Source: JBCCQH01 sp039024435 (GTDB lineage: Bacteria; Bacteroidota; Bacteroidia; J057; JADKCL01). From it: 47,585 nt of DNA. Positions 34,910 to 44,437 of this stretch are shown here, piece after piece. The notes under the pieces are model-generated. The model made no database searches. It saw nothing but the letters and a program-made list of their open reading frames with translations, and was not told the DNA's origin. Positions within the stretch are counted from its first letter, which is position 1. Each line of letters starts with the position of its first letter. Made by a program: the position numbers and the translations under genes. Where the stretch lies: positions 1 through 47,585 of the forward strand of contig JBCCQH010000055.1 of assembly GCA_039024435.1 (NCBI GenBank), given 5' to 3'.

Positions 34910-37873
34910 ATGGCCAAAGAACCCGCGAGTATCCCCAAGGAACCGGAGGTTCAGGAGAGCATGGATTACGCTTTCCTGAAGCGCACCGGAATCGATGAAA
35001 TTCAAGAAATTGCCGGTGACATCTGGACCGACTACAACGAGCACGATCCGGGCGTTACCATTTTGGAGCAGCTATGTTTTGCCATCACCGAACTGTCTTA
35101 CAAGACGGGCATGTCGGTGGAGGAATTGCTCTACGCCCGCCGCCGTGAGCGGTTTGAGGGCAAGGACAACGGCTTCTTCACGCCGGACAAAGCGTTTCCC
35201 AGCGCGCCGATCTCCATTGTGGACTACCGGCGCCTGCTCATCGATTACCTCTACCCCGATGTCAAAAATGCCTGGCTTGAGCCGCTGGAAAGTGGTGCTT
35301 TTGGGGTCAACATGTCGGGCCTGTACGAGGTCAGCCTGATCCTGAATGACTATGGCCGGGGCAATCGGCAGCGGGTCCAGCAGCGGGCCTTTCAATTGCT
35401 CAACGCCAACCGCAGCCTCTGCGAAGACTTTGAGCGCATCCGGATTTTGCTCCCCCTCAAACTCTCCATCCGGGGCGACATCGATGTCGATCCCCAATTC
35501 ATGGTGGAAGGCGTCATGGCGGAAATCCTCTACAAGGTAGCACTGGCGATTACCCCCCATGTGCCGTTCCTTTCCCGCCAGGATCTGGAAGAGCGGGGCC
35601 ACTCCGTCGATGAAATCTTCAATGGACCCCGTCCCAAGCACGGCTTCGTCGATCTGGAAGCGCTCAAGTACACCGGAGACCGCGCCAATTGGGTGTCGAT
35701 CCATCCTGCGCGGGTCGTAAACATCATCCGCGATGTCCCGGGCGTGGATCGGGTAAGCAACCTTGAGGTCGGGATGCACCTGGCCCAGCACCGCTTGCCG
35801 GAAGGCTTCCAGTTGGTGGAAAAGTTCAAAGGTGACGACATCCACGATGGCTACTACATCGGGGCGAAAACGGCCAAAATGCCCCGGGGCCACAAGGCGG
35901 TAAAAATCCGCAGTCCCCGCCGCGATCTGCCCATTCAGATGTACGCCATTCGCGACGAGGAGAGCGTGCCCCGCGGATTTTTCCCCACCCTGGACGTCGA
36001 TGCCGTGCTGGCGAACAACTACATCTCCTGCACCGTCGAGGGCCTCGCTTACGAGCCGAATTACGAAAACGTCCGCAAAAACCTCGAACGCTTGCAGTCC
36101 GAGGAATTGACCCAATATCAGCACCCGATTGCCTACCCGGAGCACAATCCGCGCCCGCAGCGGACCGCCCGGGAGATATCCTACTACTACAGCATCCAGA
36201 ACCAGTTTCCGGAGATTTACGGGATCGGGGAATACGGCGTCCGCAAGGACCGGCCACTGGAATGGCGGACCCATGCCCGCCACCTCAAGGCCTACCTCTA
36301 TTTCTTCGAGCAGATCATGGCCAATTTCCTGGCCCAACTGACGAACTTTTACAAGTTGTTTTCCCTCAAAGACGAGGTGGACCGGACCTATTTCAACCAA
36401 TTTGCCGAAATCCCCAATGCCCACCTGCTGTTGCGGCCCGGGCAGGACGAGGACGATGTAGTGGACGCCCTGGACAACATCGGGCTGGAATACGATCCGA
36501 TCACCAACCGCCGCAACCGCTCGCTGGACCACATGCTGGCCCGCTTCGGGGAAGAATTCCTCTCCGAAGCTTACCACGCGATCATGCGCAACGGCATCGA
36601 GGAAAACCAGCAGCGCTACGAGCAGGAATTGATTCGGGCAAAACTGCGCTTTATGCGCGGTGTCGTCGAATTGGGTCGGGATCGGGGCCGCGGACCGGAC
36701 TACCTTTCTTACGATGGGGGCGACAATCCCGCCGACCTCGTGAATCACTCCACCGCGCTCCAGAAGCGCCTCGCGCTGCTCTTCAATATGAAGGACAGCC
36801 AGGAAGTTTCGATGGCGGGCAGCATCCGCAACCACGAGGATGTTGCGTTCAGTAAAAAAGCCAAGGCTAAAGGAAAGAAAGCCGCTTTTACCTTCAGCGC
36901 GAAGGACCAGGACGTCCTGACCAGCGTCCTGAACGACGGTCTTTCCCGGCAAAATTTTGAGATTCGCGAAAACCCTAAGAAAGAAGGAGAATTCCAGATC
37001 TTTTTTAAGGCGCTCTCGGGCAAAGGTTCTGGAGGGGCGGTTTATTCCGCCGAAAGCCGGGATCAATGCGAAAGTGCCGTGACTGCATTTATCCGCAAAG
37101 TTCGGGACCTGAACGCAGATTCCGAAGGTTTTCACCTGGTGGAGCACGTCTTGTTGCGCCCGGTCGGCAGTGCGATGCACACTTGGTTCCTCGTCTACGA
37201 AGGGAGGATTTTCCTGGAGACCCAGGTCACCGAAGACATGGAACTCGATTACGAATTCCGCGATGCCTTGTTGAACCGCGGGACCGAGGCGGACAATTAC
37301 CTGACCACGGGTTCACCGGAGGAGGGCTACACGCTGGTTCTGACCGATGAAGATGGTACGATCATCGCTTACCGCGATGGTTATTTGGACGAGACCTCCG
37401 CTGAACGGGAACGGGACCGCATCATCAAGTTGATTCCGAAACTGGAAGATGAGAAATCAGGCGTGATCATCCGCAAGGAGCAACATATCCCCAAGGGGGC
37501 GCTGCTGGCAGATGATTTTTACTCGCTGCAAATCACCGCGATTCTGCCGGCTTGGCCGGTTCGCTTCCGCAACGACAAGTTCCGAGCACTCTTCGAGCAA
37601 ATGCTCAAACTCAGTGTGCCCGCTCACACCAGTGTCAACTGTTTCTGGCTGGACCTCGCCGAAATGGGTGACTTCGAGAAGGTGTACATGGACTGGCGCG
37701 CGGAAAAGGCCAAACTCAAGCCCCGCCAGCCGTGGCTGGATGAGCTCTCTTGGTGCTTGGTGATCATGCTCAAGTACTTTGCCGATCCCAATGACGATCT
37801 GGTGGTCGGCGAATTGTTTGGTCTGCGCGACAAGCACGGATTATCGATGAAGTTTGTCAATGAAGGCGAGTGA
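34910..37873 (+). CDS. Second large baseplate protein (Pvc12-like)
   Basis: A 987-residue protein whose N-terminus has IAGDIWTDYNEHDPGVTILE and CFAITELSYKTGM, the signature of gp7-like/Pvc12 eCIS baseplate proteins. It is very long for this role, with a Lys/Ala-rich insertion near 640-665 (SKKAKAKGKKAAFTF) and a domain with GYTLVLTDEDGTIIAYRDG near 800. Its last bases overlap the tape-measure start by 14, which suggests coupled translation. Confidence 0.88.
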   Translation: MAKEPASIPKEPEVQESMDYAFLKRTGIDEIQEIAGDIWTDYNEHDPGVTILEQLCFAITELSYKTGMSVEELLYARRRERFEGKDNGFFTPDKAFPSAPISIVDYRRLLIDYLYPDVKNAWLEPLESGAFGVNMSGLYEVSLILNDYGRGNRQRVQQRAFQLLNANRSLCEDFERIRILLPLKLSIRGDIDVDPQFMVEGVMAEILYKVALAITPHVPFLSRQDLEERGHSVDEIFNGPRPKHGFVDLEALKYTGDRANWVSIHPARVVNIIRDVPGVDRVSNLEVGMHLAQHRLPEGFQLVEKFKGDDIHDGYYIGAKTAKMPRGHKAVKIRSPRRDLPIQMYAIRDEESVPRGFFPTLDVDAVLANNYISCTVEGLAYEPNYENVRKNLERLQSEELTQYQHPIAYPEHNPRPQRTAREISYYYSIQNQFPEIYGIGEYGVRKDRPLEWRTHARHLKAYLYFFEQIMANFLAQLTNFYKLFSLKDEVDRTYFNQFAEIPNAHLLLRPGQDEDDVVDALDNIGLEYDPITNRRNRSLDHMLARFGEEFLSEAYHAIMRNGIEENQQRYEQELIRAKLRFMRGVVELGRDRGRGPDYLSYDGGDNPADLVNHSTALQKRLALLFNMKDSQEVSMAGSIRNHEDVAFSKKAKAKGKKAAFTFSAKDQDVLTSVLNDGLSRQNFEIRENPKKEGEFQIFFKALSGKGSGGAVYSAESRDQCESAVTAFIRKVRDLNADSEGFHLVEHVLLRPVGSAMHTWFLVYEGRIFLETQVTEDMELDYEFRDALLNRGTEADNYLTTGSPEEGYTLVLTDEDGTIIAYRDGYLDETSAERERDRIIKLIPKLEDEKSGVIIRKEQHIPKGALLADDFYSLQITAILPAWPVRFRNDKFRALFEQMLKLSVPAHTSVNCFWLDLAEMGDFEKVYMDWRAEKAKLKPRQPWLDELSWCLVIMLKYFADPNDDLVVGELFGLRDKHGLSMKFVNEGE

Positions 37874-40800
37874 CGCTGGACATTACGTACAGCGCTTTAC
37901 CTTTGACGTGCAAGTCGGGCGCAAACAGGACGCAAAGCCGGTTCAAGATCGCCTGAGTGCCATTTTCAACAACCGGCTGGAACGGATGTTGGAGCGCTTG
38001 CTGGACGAGTTGGATGATCCCAGCTACATCATCAAGCTGAACACGATTGAGATCGATCTGGGCGAAATCAAAGAAGATTCCCTGGAAAGCGATCTCTACT
38101 ACAAACTCAAAACGGCGCTGGAGAAGGAAATCGGGAAGCGGGTGCGCTTGATCCGGGGCAGTCCCATTATCGATCCGGACATCGGTACCAAGGTTCCCCT
38201 CGCCCCGGCCAAAATCGATTTGCTGGCCTACTTCCTCGAGTATGGCCGGATGCCTTCCGGTGGGGAAATGTTCAAGTCCAGCATCGAAGAGATTTTTCGG
38301 GAAATGGTCACGCGCAGCCCGGATCAAATGGTAGCCCTGTTGCACCGGGTGTTGCCGGAAAAGCCAGTAGCGGCCCGACGGATTGTGCGGCAGTTCCGAC
38401 GGAGTACCCTGGAAGAATTGGTGCAGATTGCGGCTCCTTCCCACGTGTTTTTCCTGCGCAGTCAGGAGACTGAAATGGTCCGTTTGATTCCTGGATTGAC
38501 CGGGCACTCGCCTTCCCGGGTACGGGAAGAAAATCGGATTGCACTGTTGAAATATTTGTTTTCTGAGCCGGAGCCGCGTTTCGAGACGCCGACCTACCGC
38601 GAGGAAATGCGGAAGGCCCTGACCAAAGAGCTGGGTTCACCGGTAGCCCAAATCTTCCCGGCCACCGATGAATCCGAGGATGCGCCGAAAAGGTCGGTTC
38701 CTGGTCGGGAAATCGGGCGAATGCGGGCGGTCGTGACCAAGGCACTGCGCTCCGGGCCGGAAGCGGTCAATTCGGCGCGATTGATCGAAGCCTGGGAATT
38801 TTTGGTGCGGCAGGCACCGGAGGAACTGCGGCAAACGATTGGTCGCAGTAGCCCCGATGCTGCGCCCATTGCCCAAATGATGGAGAATATCCCGGTGGCG
38901 GCGGTGCGGCTGTTTGTACGCAATGTTCTGGCCCAGACGGCGGACCAGGTTTTTGAGGTGGCGGTGGCGGTCATTTCCGAATTTGTCGCTCTCCGCTCCG
39001 AAAACACTGCAGATGAAAACTTTGTGCGGCAGGTGTACGCGGCGATTTTGTACCGGATCAGTACCGGTGAGCAGAGCACTTCGGCCCCAGAAAAAATTGC
39101 CGAAGCCATCCGCCAGCACCTCGCAACGGTAGATGAAGTTCCGGCTGAGCTCCTGGCTGGCTGGTCGACCTGGGGAATTCCGGGAGCCGGTCCACCGGTG
39201 GCGCTTGCGGAGGAAGAAGCCGCGGGAATTGCGTCGGTGGCACCTCCCCGAGACGGGGAAGATCTGCCGCCGCCGCCGCGCATTGCCCAAGCAGAGGAGG
39301 AGACGGAAGCGCCCTCCACGCCCGCGACGGAAGAAAAAGAAACGCGCCGGGAGCCTTCGCCTTTGACCCCAGAGGAACAAGAAAAGCACACTCAGGCGCT
39401 AAAATCCGCGATCCAAGCCGAAGAAGAGCGGCGGCGGGAAGCTGCCCGCAAAGCCCGGGAAGAGGCTGAGGCCGTCCCGGTAGACCCCGAGTATTTCCCC
39501 CCGGAAGAGGATGCTGTCGAGTCCCGGCCCATCTCTGAGCGGGAAGAATCGCCCCGCCGACCGGCCGACCCTGAAATCCCGGATGCCCGCCCCTTGGAAA
39601 ATCGGGTTCCGCGCATGCCCGATCTCCCCCCGGCGGAAGAGGAAGAAGACATTTTTCGGCGACAGCGACCGATCAAGCCCCCGGATCCGGCGGAGATGAC
39701 GGAGCTATTTTCCTTGGGCACCGAAGAAGGCCGGATCGAATACGTGATGTATTTTCTCCGCTACGGCGAATCCCCCTGGTGGGTAGAAAACTTGCGCCAA
39801 AGGGATATTCAAGCCCTGGTGACGCGCCTCGTCAAAGCGGAACCGGAAAAGCTCTCGGCGGGCTTTGAGGAATTGATTTACCGTTCACAGCCGGCGCTTT
39901 ACCCGGCGATTGCGAACCGGCTGATCTTAGAACTTGATGCGGTGACCCGCCTGCGGGTGCTGGAATTGGTGATGCCCGATCTTGTGGGCTTTGTCGGGAC
40001 GATGGCGCGTGCCTTGTCGCTCTATTGGGACCAGCATCGGGCCAAGCTGAGTCCGACGCCCCGCCTGGCTACGGCGCCGACTTTTGCCTGGAATCTGCCC
40101 CTGCAATATGTATTTCGCTATTTCAGCAGCCGGACCTCGGCGCGCAGCCTGGTCCAGTTTGTAGTGAAAGAAGTGGCGGCTGCGGTGCAAAAGCCAGTGG
40201 CCACGTTCATCGAAGAGTTCAAGGAGGTCGCGGAAGCCGCCGTCGAAAAGGGAGAGCGGAGGTTTGCTCCCTTGCTGACGCTTTTGCCGGAGCCGGAAGA
40301 CACCCTCCAATTGGATGCGCCCTTGCCCCATCCCGGTGCTCCGGAAATTCCCGCAACAATGCGGTCCCCCGCGGCAGAAGCATTGTCCCCCGAGACCGCT
40401 GAGGATGCCCCCCTGCCGCAGTCCGAAGGCCGGGCGGAGCAAGGCCCAATGATCGCGGAGGAGGAACACACAGCGGATGCGCGACACCGCGAGGAGGAAC
40501 CAGCCGATTCTCCGGTGGTGGATCCGGAAGCGTTGGGCACTCGGGAGGAAGCCGAGCGCATAGAAGCGGATCGCCGCCGGGCTCGGGAAGCAGCGGAAGC
40601 ACCGCCGGAAACCGAAGCTGAAGCGGCGGAAGAAGAGGTTGAGTCACTTGCACCAGCGGCGGAGCTTGCGGACAAAGAGGAAGAAGCGGATCGCCGCCGT
40701 ACGGAGCGCGAAGTAGAAGCGCAGGTGGGCGAGGATGTTCCCCGCACGGAGGAGGAAGCGGAAGCGCTGCGCCACCGTGCAGAGCAGGATGCGACTGAAT

Positions 40801-42419
40801 TGGCAGTGGAGTCGGCGGCATTGTTGCCGGAGGCGGAAGGGGAGGTCGAGGTGCCATTGCCGGAGCCGCGCGACCCGGAAGCGAAAGACCCCGAGGCCCC
40901 GGAGGCTTTGCCGGCGGAGGAGTTGAGCGACGACCCGGCGGTGCTGGAGCTTTCCGCCGAGGAGGTTGCGGAAGCGCGGACGACGGCGGAGGCCGAAATG
41001 GAAGATGCTGAAGGTGTAGCGGAACCGCAGCGCTCGGAAGGGGGGGAAGGAGATTTACCAGAGGAGGAAGCGGAGCCGCGGCAGCGGGAGCGTTTGCGTG
41101 ATGATGAACCGGTGGCGATGGAGGATCTTTCGCCCAAGGAGCGACTGGCCCGGCGAATGCGCGGACAGAAGATCGAAAGTCCGGATGAGGCACTGGCGCG
41201 GATCGAGGCGGAGCGGCAGGAGTATGAGCGGCAAATGCTAGCCGAAGAGGGTTTTGTAGAATTGCCGCCGGTCATTTCGCTGGAGGGGGCCTTGGAGGAT
41301 GAGGCGGAGAGCATCCGGATCGTCGAATACTATTTGCGCTTCGGCGCCTTGCCCCACCAGGACCTGGGGACGGTCTCGGCGGAGGAGTTCCGGGAATTTT
41401 TCCGGGAAGTGATCCGCAAGCACGGGCGTGCATTTACCCAGATGCTCCGGCAGCAGAGCGGCAATCGGCAGGTTCGCCTGCGCCTCGTCCGGCTCGGAGA
41501 AGCGGTCGGCGTGGAGAGTGTCTTGCGCTTGAACTGGGTGATCGGCAGTCCCATGCGGTCATTTTTGGAGTCGGTGCTGGAACTGGTGCGGCAATCGGGT
41601 TCGCCGGTCGAAGCGGAACCGGTGCTGGAACATGCGATCCAGTACGTACTGGGCGTGACGGGCTCGGCCTTTAAGGCGGTCAATTACGTCCGGGCGCTTT
41701 TCCGTTACCTGGAACGCTATTACCAGGTCGAACGCCTGGAACTGGTGCGCTTCCTCATCGAAAAAAATGCCGAACGCTCGGTACCGGTCAAGGCGGTACT
41801 GACGGAAATTTTGGAATTGATGCGGATTGCGGCGCAGCGGCAGCAGAACCGGGAAGAACCCAAGGTGCGCCAGCCGGTGAAGCCTTCGGAGCGCACGCTG
41901 CCGGCGGACAGTGAGATCTTCGTCGAAAACGCGGGAGTGGTGCTGGTGTGGCCGTTCATGGAGCGCTTTTTCCAATTGCTCAACTTGCTGAACGAGGAGC
42001 GGGAGTTCAAAGACGAGGAAGCCCAGGAAAAGGCGGCCCACATGTTGCAATACCTGGCGGCCAAAGAGGTCGGAGCACCGGAGGAAAAGCTGTTTCTCAA
42101 CAAACTGCTGGTCGGATTGCCGCTGGATTACCCGATGAATGCCGAGGTGGAGATCACGGAGGAGGAAAAGGAAACCACCGAAAGCCTGTTGCGCGCGGTG
42201 GTGGAACAGTGGAACATGATGAAGGGCGCTCCGCCGGACCAATTGCGGGCCACCTTCCTGATCCGGAACGGTGTCCTCAAGCAAGACCAGGAACGCAATT
42301 GGGCGCTCCAAGTAGAAAAACGTGGTTTGGACATTATCCTCAAGCAATTGCCCTGGGCCCTCGGCCAAGTCCGTGTCCCCTGGCTGGTCGACTACAAAAT
42401 CGAAATCGAGTGGGGGTAA
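37860..42419 (+). CDS. eCIS tape-measure protein
   Basis: A 1519-residue protein (CIS_TMP family, Pvc14-like) that sets particle length. Three copies of a short module lie near residues 118, 625 and 1150: LAYFLEYGRMP, VMYFLRYGESP and VEYYLRFGALP. They are separated by two long Glu/Ala/Pro-rich linkers (about 450-600 and 810-1130). The C-terminal ~170 residues match the conserved end (VWPFMERFF, LNKLLVGLPLDYP, LPWALGQVRVPWLVDYKIEIEWG). A TTG at 37854 is an alternative start; ATG at 37860 is preferred. It is the last gene of the cluster and has no clear terminator after it. Confidence 0.92.
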   Translation: MKASDAGHYVQRFTFDVQVGRKQDAKPVQDRLSAIFNNRLERMLERLLDELDDPSYIIKLNTIEIDLGEIKEDSLESDLYYKLKTALEKEIGKRVRLIRGSPIIDPDIGTKVPLAPAKIDLLAYFLEYGRMPSGGEMFKSSIEEIFREMVTRSPDQMVALLHRVLPEKPVAARRIVRQFRRSTLEELVQIAAPSHVFFLRSQETEMVRLIPGLTGHSPSRVREENRIALLKYLFSEPEPRFETPTYREEMRKALTKELGSPVAQIFPATDESEDAPKRSVPGREIGRMRAVVTKALRSGPEAVNSARLIEAWEFLVRQAPEELRQTIGRSSPDAAPIAQMMENIPVAAVRLFVRNVLAQTADQVFEVAVAVISEFVALRSENTADENFVRQVYAAILYRISTGEQSTSAPEKIAEAIRQHLATVDEVPAELLAGWSTWGIPGAGPPVALAEEEAAGIASVAPPRDGEDLPPPPRIAQAEEETEAPSTPATEEKETRREPSPLTPEEQEKHTQALKSAIQAEEERRREAARKAREEAEAVPVDPEYFPPEEDAVESRPISEREESPRRPADPEIPDARPLENRVPRMPDLPPAEEEEDIFRRQRPIKPPDPAEMTELFSLGTEEGRIEYVMYFLRYGESPWWVENLRQRDIQALVTRLVKAEPEKLSAGFEELIYRSQPALYPAIANRLILELDAVTRLRVLELVMPDLVGFVGTMARALSLYWDQHRAKLSPTPRLATAPTFAWNLPLQYVFRYFSSRTSARSLVQFVVKEVAAAVQKPVATFIEEFKEVAEAAVEKGERRFAPLLTLLPEPEDTLQLDAPLPHPGAPEIPATMRSPAAEALSPETAEDAPLPQSEGRAEQGPMIAEEEHTADARHREEEPADSPVVDPEALGTREEAERIEADRRRAREAAEAPPETEAEAAEEEVESLAPAAELADKEEEADRRRTEREVEAQVGEDVPRTEEEAEALRHRAEQDATELAVESAALLPEAEGEVEVPLPEPRDPEAKDPEAPEALPAEELSDDPAVLELSAEEVAEARTTAEAEMEDAEGVAEPQRSEGGEGDLPEEEAEPRQRERLRDDEPVAMEDLSPKERLARRMRGQKIESPDEALARIEAERQEYERQMLAEEGFVELPPVISLEGALEDEAESIRIVEYYLRFGALPHQDLGTVSAEEFREFFREVIRKHGRAFTQMLRQQSGNRQVRLRLVRLGEAVGVESVLRLNWVIGSPMRSFLESVLELVRQSGSPVEAEPVLEHAIQYVLGVTGSAFKAVNYVRALFRYLERYYQVERLELVRFLIEKNAERSVPVKAVLTEILELMRIAAQRQQNREEPKVRQPVKPSERTLPADSEIFVENAGVVLVWPFMERFFQLLNLLNEEREFKDEEAQEKAAHMLQYLAAKEVGAPEEKLFLNKLLVGLPLDYPMNAEVEITEEEKETTESLLRAVVEQWNMMKGAPPDQLRATFLIRNGVLKQDQERNWALQVEKRGLDIILKQLPWALGQVRVPWLVDYKIEIEWG

Positions 42420-42550
42420 GGAAACATTTCTAACTGTGTGATTTCTGATTGCTTGATTTCCGCGTTCGGGACGCGCAAACAGCGATGAGCGAGTAACCTA
42501 AAGAGTCGCTACAGCACGAGGATCGTAGACGCACGTCACGCCGTGCGGCC
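42420..42550 (+). other. Intergenic stretch after the eCIS cluster, nothing recognised
   Basis: About 130 bases between the tape-measure stop and a MITE-like element. I see no gene, RNA or convincing terminator. The stretch GATTTCTGATTGCTTGATTTCC resembles the A/T-rich low-complexity intergenic sequence at 16800-16990. Confidence 0.5.
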
Positions 42551-42720
42551 CTGAGCGGCGATTTACATTTAATTCTGCGATTTTGGTGGGGCATCTTTTT
42601 CTGCCCCTCTTCCGCTACTTTCTCGCCCCTAGCTTTGGCTGTGGACTCCAAAATGAGCTTCGATGGACAAAAAAATCTGCGCTAGCAAATTGCACAAACC
42701 AATTTTAAACCGCCGCTGAG
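42551..42720 (+). repeat. MITE-like element, copy 2 (divergent ends)
   Basis: About 170 bp, same interior as copy 1 (GGCATCTTTTTCTG, CTCTTCCGCTACTTTCTCGC, GATGGACAAAAAAATCTGCG). The ends differ from copy 1 but still pair with each other: CTGAGCGGCGATTTACA on the left and the reverse complement CTCAGCGGCGGTTTAAA on the right (14 of 17 match). It lies between the eCIS cluster and the hydrolase gene. Confidence 0.85.
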
Positions 42721-42767
42721 GATGTTCTGGAAATTGGAAATCGAGAAATTGAAAATTAATTTGCGTC

Positions 42768-43460
42768 ATGAGTAGAAACCTGATTTTGTTGCACGGAGCC
42801 TTTGGAGCGGCGGTACAGTTTTCGGCTTGGATTCCGTTGCTGGAAGATGAATTTGTGGTGCACACGCTTGATTTGGAAGGGCACGGGAGCCAGCCATTTG
42901 CGGACCGGGCGTTTCGCATCGGGCATTTTACCGAAAACCTTCAGGCTTACATCGAGGCAAATGGTCTGCTGGGCGCGGACATATTCGGGTACAGCATGGG
43001 CGGCTACGTGGCGTTGGACCTGGCGCGAAAGCAGCCGGGTAAATTGGGGCGGATCCATACCTTTGCTACGAAACTAGCCTGGAGTCCCGAGACGGCGGCC
43101 AAAGAGGTCAAAATGCTCAATCCGGACGTGATTCTCGCGAAGGTGCCCAAGTTTGCCGCTCAGTTGGAAACACGCCATTCGGGAAACGATTGGCGGGAAA
43201 ATCTCCAACGCACGGCCGATCTGATGCTGGATCTGGGGGAAGCACCGGTGCTAAAACCGGAAGATTTGGCGGCCATCGAGATTCCGGTGCGGATGGGCAT
43301 CGGTGACCGCGACAATATGGTCAGTATCCGGGAGACAGAGGCATTCTACCGCCACCTGCCGCAGGGGGAGATGGTCGTGCTCCCGCGCACCCCGCATCCC
43401 CTGGAAAAAATGGATCCGGTCACAATGACAAGGGCGATCCGGGAGTATTTTCGGGAATAA
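42768..43460 (+). CDS. Alpha/beta-hydrolase
   Basis: A 230-residue cytoplasmic hydrolase. It has the oxyanion HG pair at residues 9-10, the nucleophile elbow GYSMGG with Ser76, a likely acid at Asp180 or Asp182 in GIGDRDNM, and His210 in RTPHPLEKM. The C-terminal core resembles the 2-succinyl-6-hydroxy-cyclohexadiene or small esterase group, but the substrate is unknown. It is not obviously linked to the eCIS. Confidence 0.88.
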   Translation: MSRNLILLHGAFGAAVQFSAWIPLLEDEFVVHTLDLEGHGSQPFADRAFRIGHFTENLQAYIEANGLLGADIFGYSMGGYVALDLARKQPGKLGRIHTFATKLAWSPETAAKEVKMLNPDVILAKVPKFAAQLETRHSGNDWRENLQRTADLMLDLGEAPVLKPEDLAAIEIPVRMGIGDRDNMVSIRETEAFYRHLPQGEMVVLPRTPHPLEKMDPVTMTRAIREYFRE

Positions 43461-43512
43461 TTGAGGAGTGCTACCCTGTAAGTCACAAGGGTGGAGTTTG
43501 CGCCCTTCCTTT

Positions 43513-43542
43513 AACCGGAGCTCCCTTGAGTAAGGGCCGGTT
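43513..43542. terminator. Hairpin between convergent genes
   Basis: AACCGG (43513-43518) pairs with CCGGTT (43537-43542), and CCCTT (43523-43527) with AAGGG (43532-43536) across a GAGT loop, with a 4-base bulge on one side. It lies between the convergent hydrolase and lipoprotein genes. The T-run is short, so termination is likely but not sure. Confidence 0.4.
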
Positions 43543-43548
43543 TCCGCG

Positions 43549-44304
43549 TTATTCGTACCGGTAGGTCGTTTCGAACCCTGTTTCGTCGACGCGGCTTTGG
43601 GGCAATTCCCGGGCATTGTACTGGTAGGTATAGACGGTGGAGTCATTCGCCAGGGTGGGATTGCTAAACACCACGGTCTTGGTCAGCGCATTGTTTTGGC
43701 TGAAAACATTCATCCGCCGCCAATCGCCCAAGATGAGCCGGACTTCCAGATCAATTTGGGTGTAAGGATTGGTCTTGTCGTCGTATTCGAAAAGCGAGGA
43801 CTGAGCCCCCAAGAGTTCCAGGCGGGCGACATTGTTGTCGTCGTTGTAAATGTAAACCCAGGTCCAGTCGGTGATGTCGCTCATGATTCTCCGCTGCCTT
43901 ACTGAGCTGAGGCGGTTGAGATCGTCGTAGGTAAAATACTCCGTGACCTGGGCACCGGTAAACGAGTTTCTGGTCGTAGTTTGGGAGAGGCGTCCCGCCG
44001 CGTATTGCACAAAGGTCGTGTCGACTTTGACGCTCAAATCGTCGTACGTAGTGGTGCCAACGACAAAATCAATCTGCCCGTTGCTTTTGTAGAAAATCTG
44101 CTTTTTCAGGCAATCTTCATCGCCGACCTGGGTAATGGTCTCGACGCGATCATTCACAAAATCAAAGACATGCGATATTTCTCCGCTAACCGAATGCAGG
44201 CGAAAGCCCGCTGGGGAACTGGTGGGAGGTACCGGCGCAATGGGTTCATCTTTGCTACAAGCCGCCAGCCCGGCGGCAAAAAGTATGAACAGGAGTTTTT
44301 TCAT
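43549..44304 (-). CDS. Lipoprotein with YD-like repeats
   Basis: A 251-residue protein with a lipoprotein signal (FAAGLAAC, Cys at about 16) and then a Pro-rich linker. The rest has spaced YxYDD and YxYN segments (FTYDDLNRLSS, YIYNDDNN, FEYDDKTNPY, YTYQYNARELP) like the YD/Rhs-type strand repeats seen in many Bacteroidota surface lipoproteins. An upstream in-frame ATG at 44316 would add 4 residues; the start at 44304 puts KK at the signal start. Function is unknown. Confidence 0.85.
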   Translation of the reverse strand: MKKLLFILFAAGLAACSKDEPIAPVPPTSSPAGFRLHSVSGEISHVFDFVNDRVETITQVGDEDCLKKQIFYKSNGQIDFVVGTTTYDDLSVKVDTTFVQYAAGRLSQTTTRNSFTGAQVTEYFTYDDLNRLSSVRQRRIMSDITDWTWVYIYNDDNNVARLELLGAQSSLFEYDDKTNPYTQIDLEVRLILGDWRRMNVFSQNNALTKTVVFSNPTLANDSTVYTYQYNARELPQSRVDETGFETTYRYE

Positions 44305-44437
44305 TCGTGTTGGCAATCAAAATCTTAATCGGAGGGAGCGGAGTTGATTGAGGTAAAGGTAATCAAATTTGCATTTTGTGTGGGTCGGAGAGATGCCAAT
44401 GATTGGTGGCTTGGAAGATCCTTGCGTGCGCGGTGCG

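Noticed and set aside
35072..37180. Long open frame (702 residues) on the minus strand
   Set aside because: It is fully antisense to the Pvc12-like baseplate gene, has no recognisable motif, and such frames are common opposite high-GC coding regions. The same applies to the minus frames at 30931-32394, 32473-33801 and 27891-29105.
18816..42419. Type VI secretion system
   Set aside because: There is no TssB/TssC pair, ClpV or TssJKLM membrane complex. DUF4255, DUF5908, LysM adaptor and CIS tape measure point to an eCIS.
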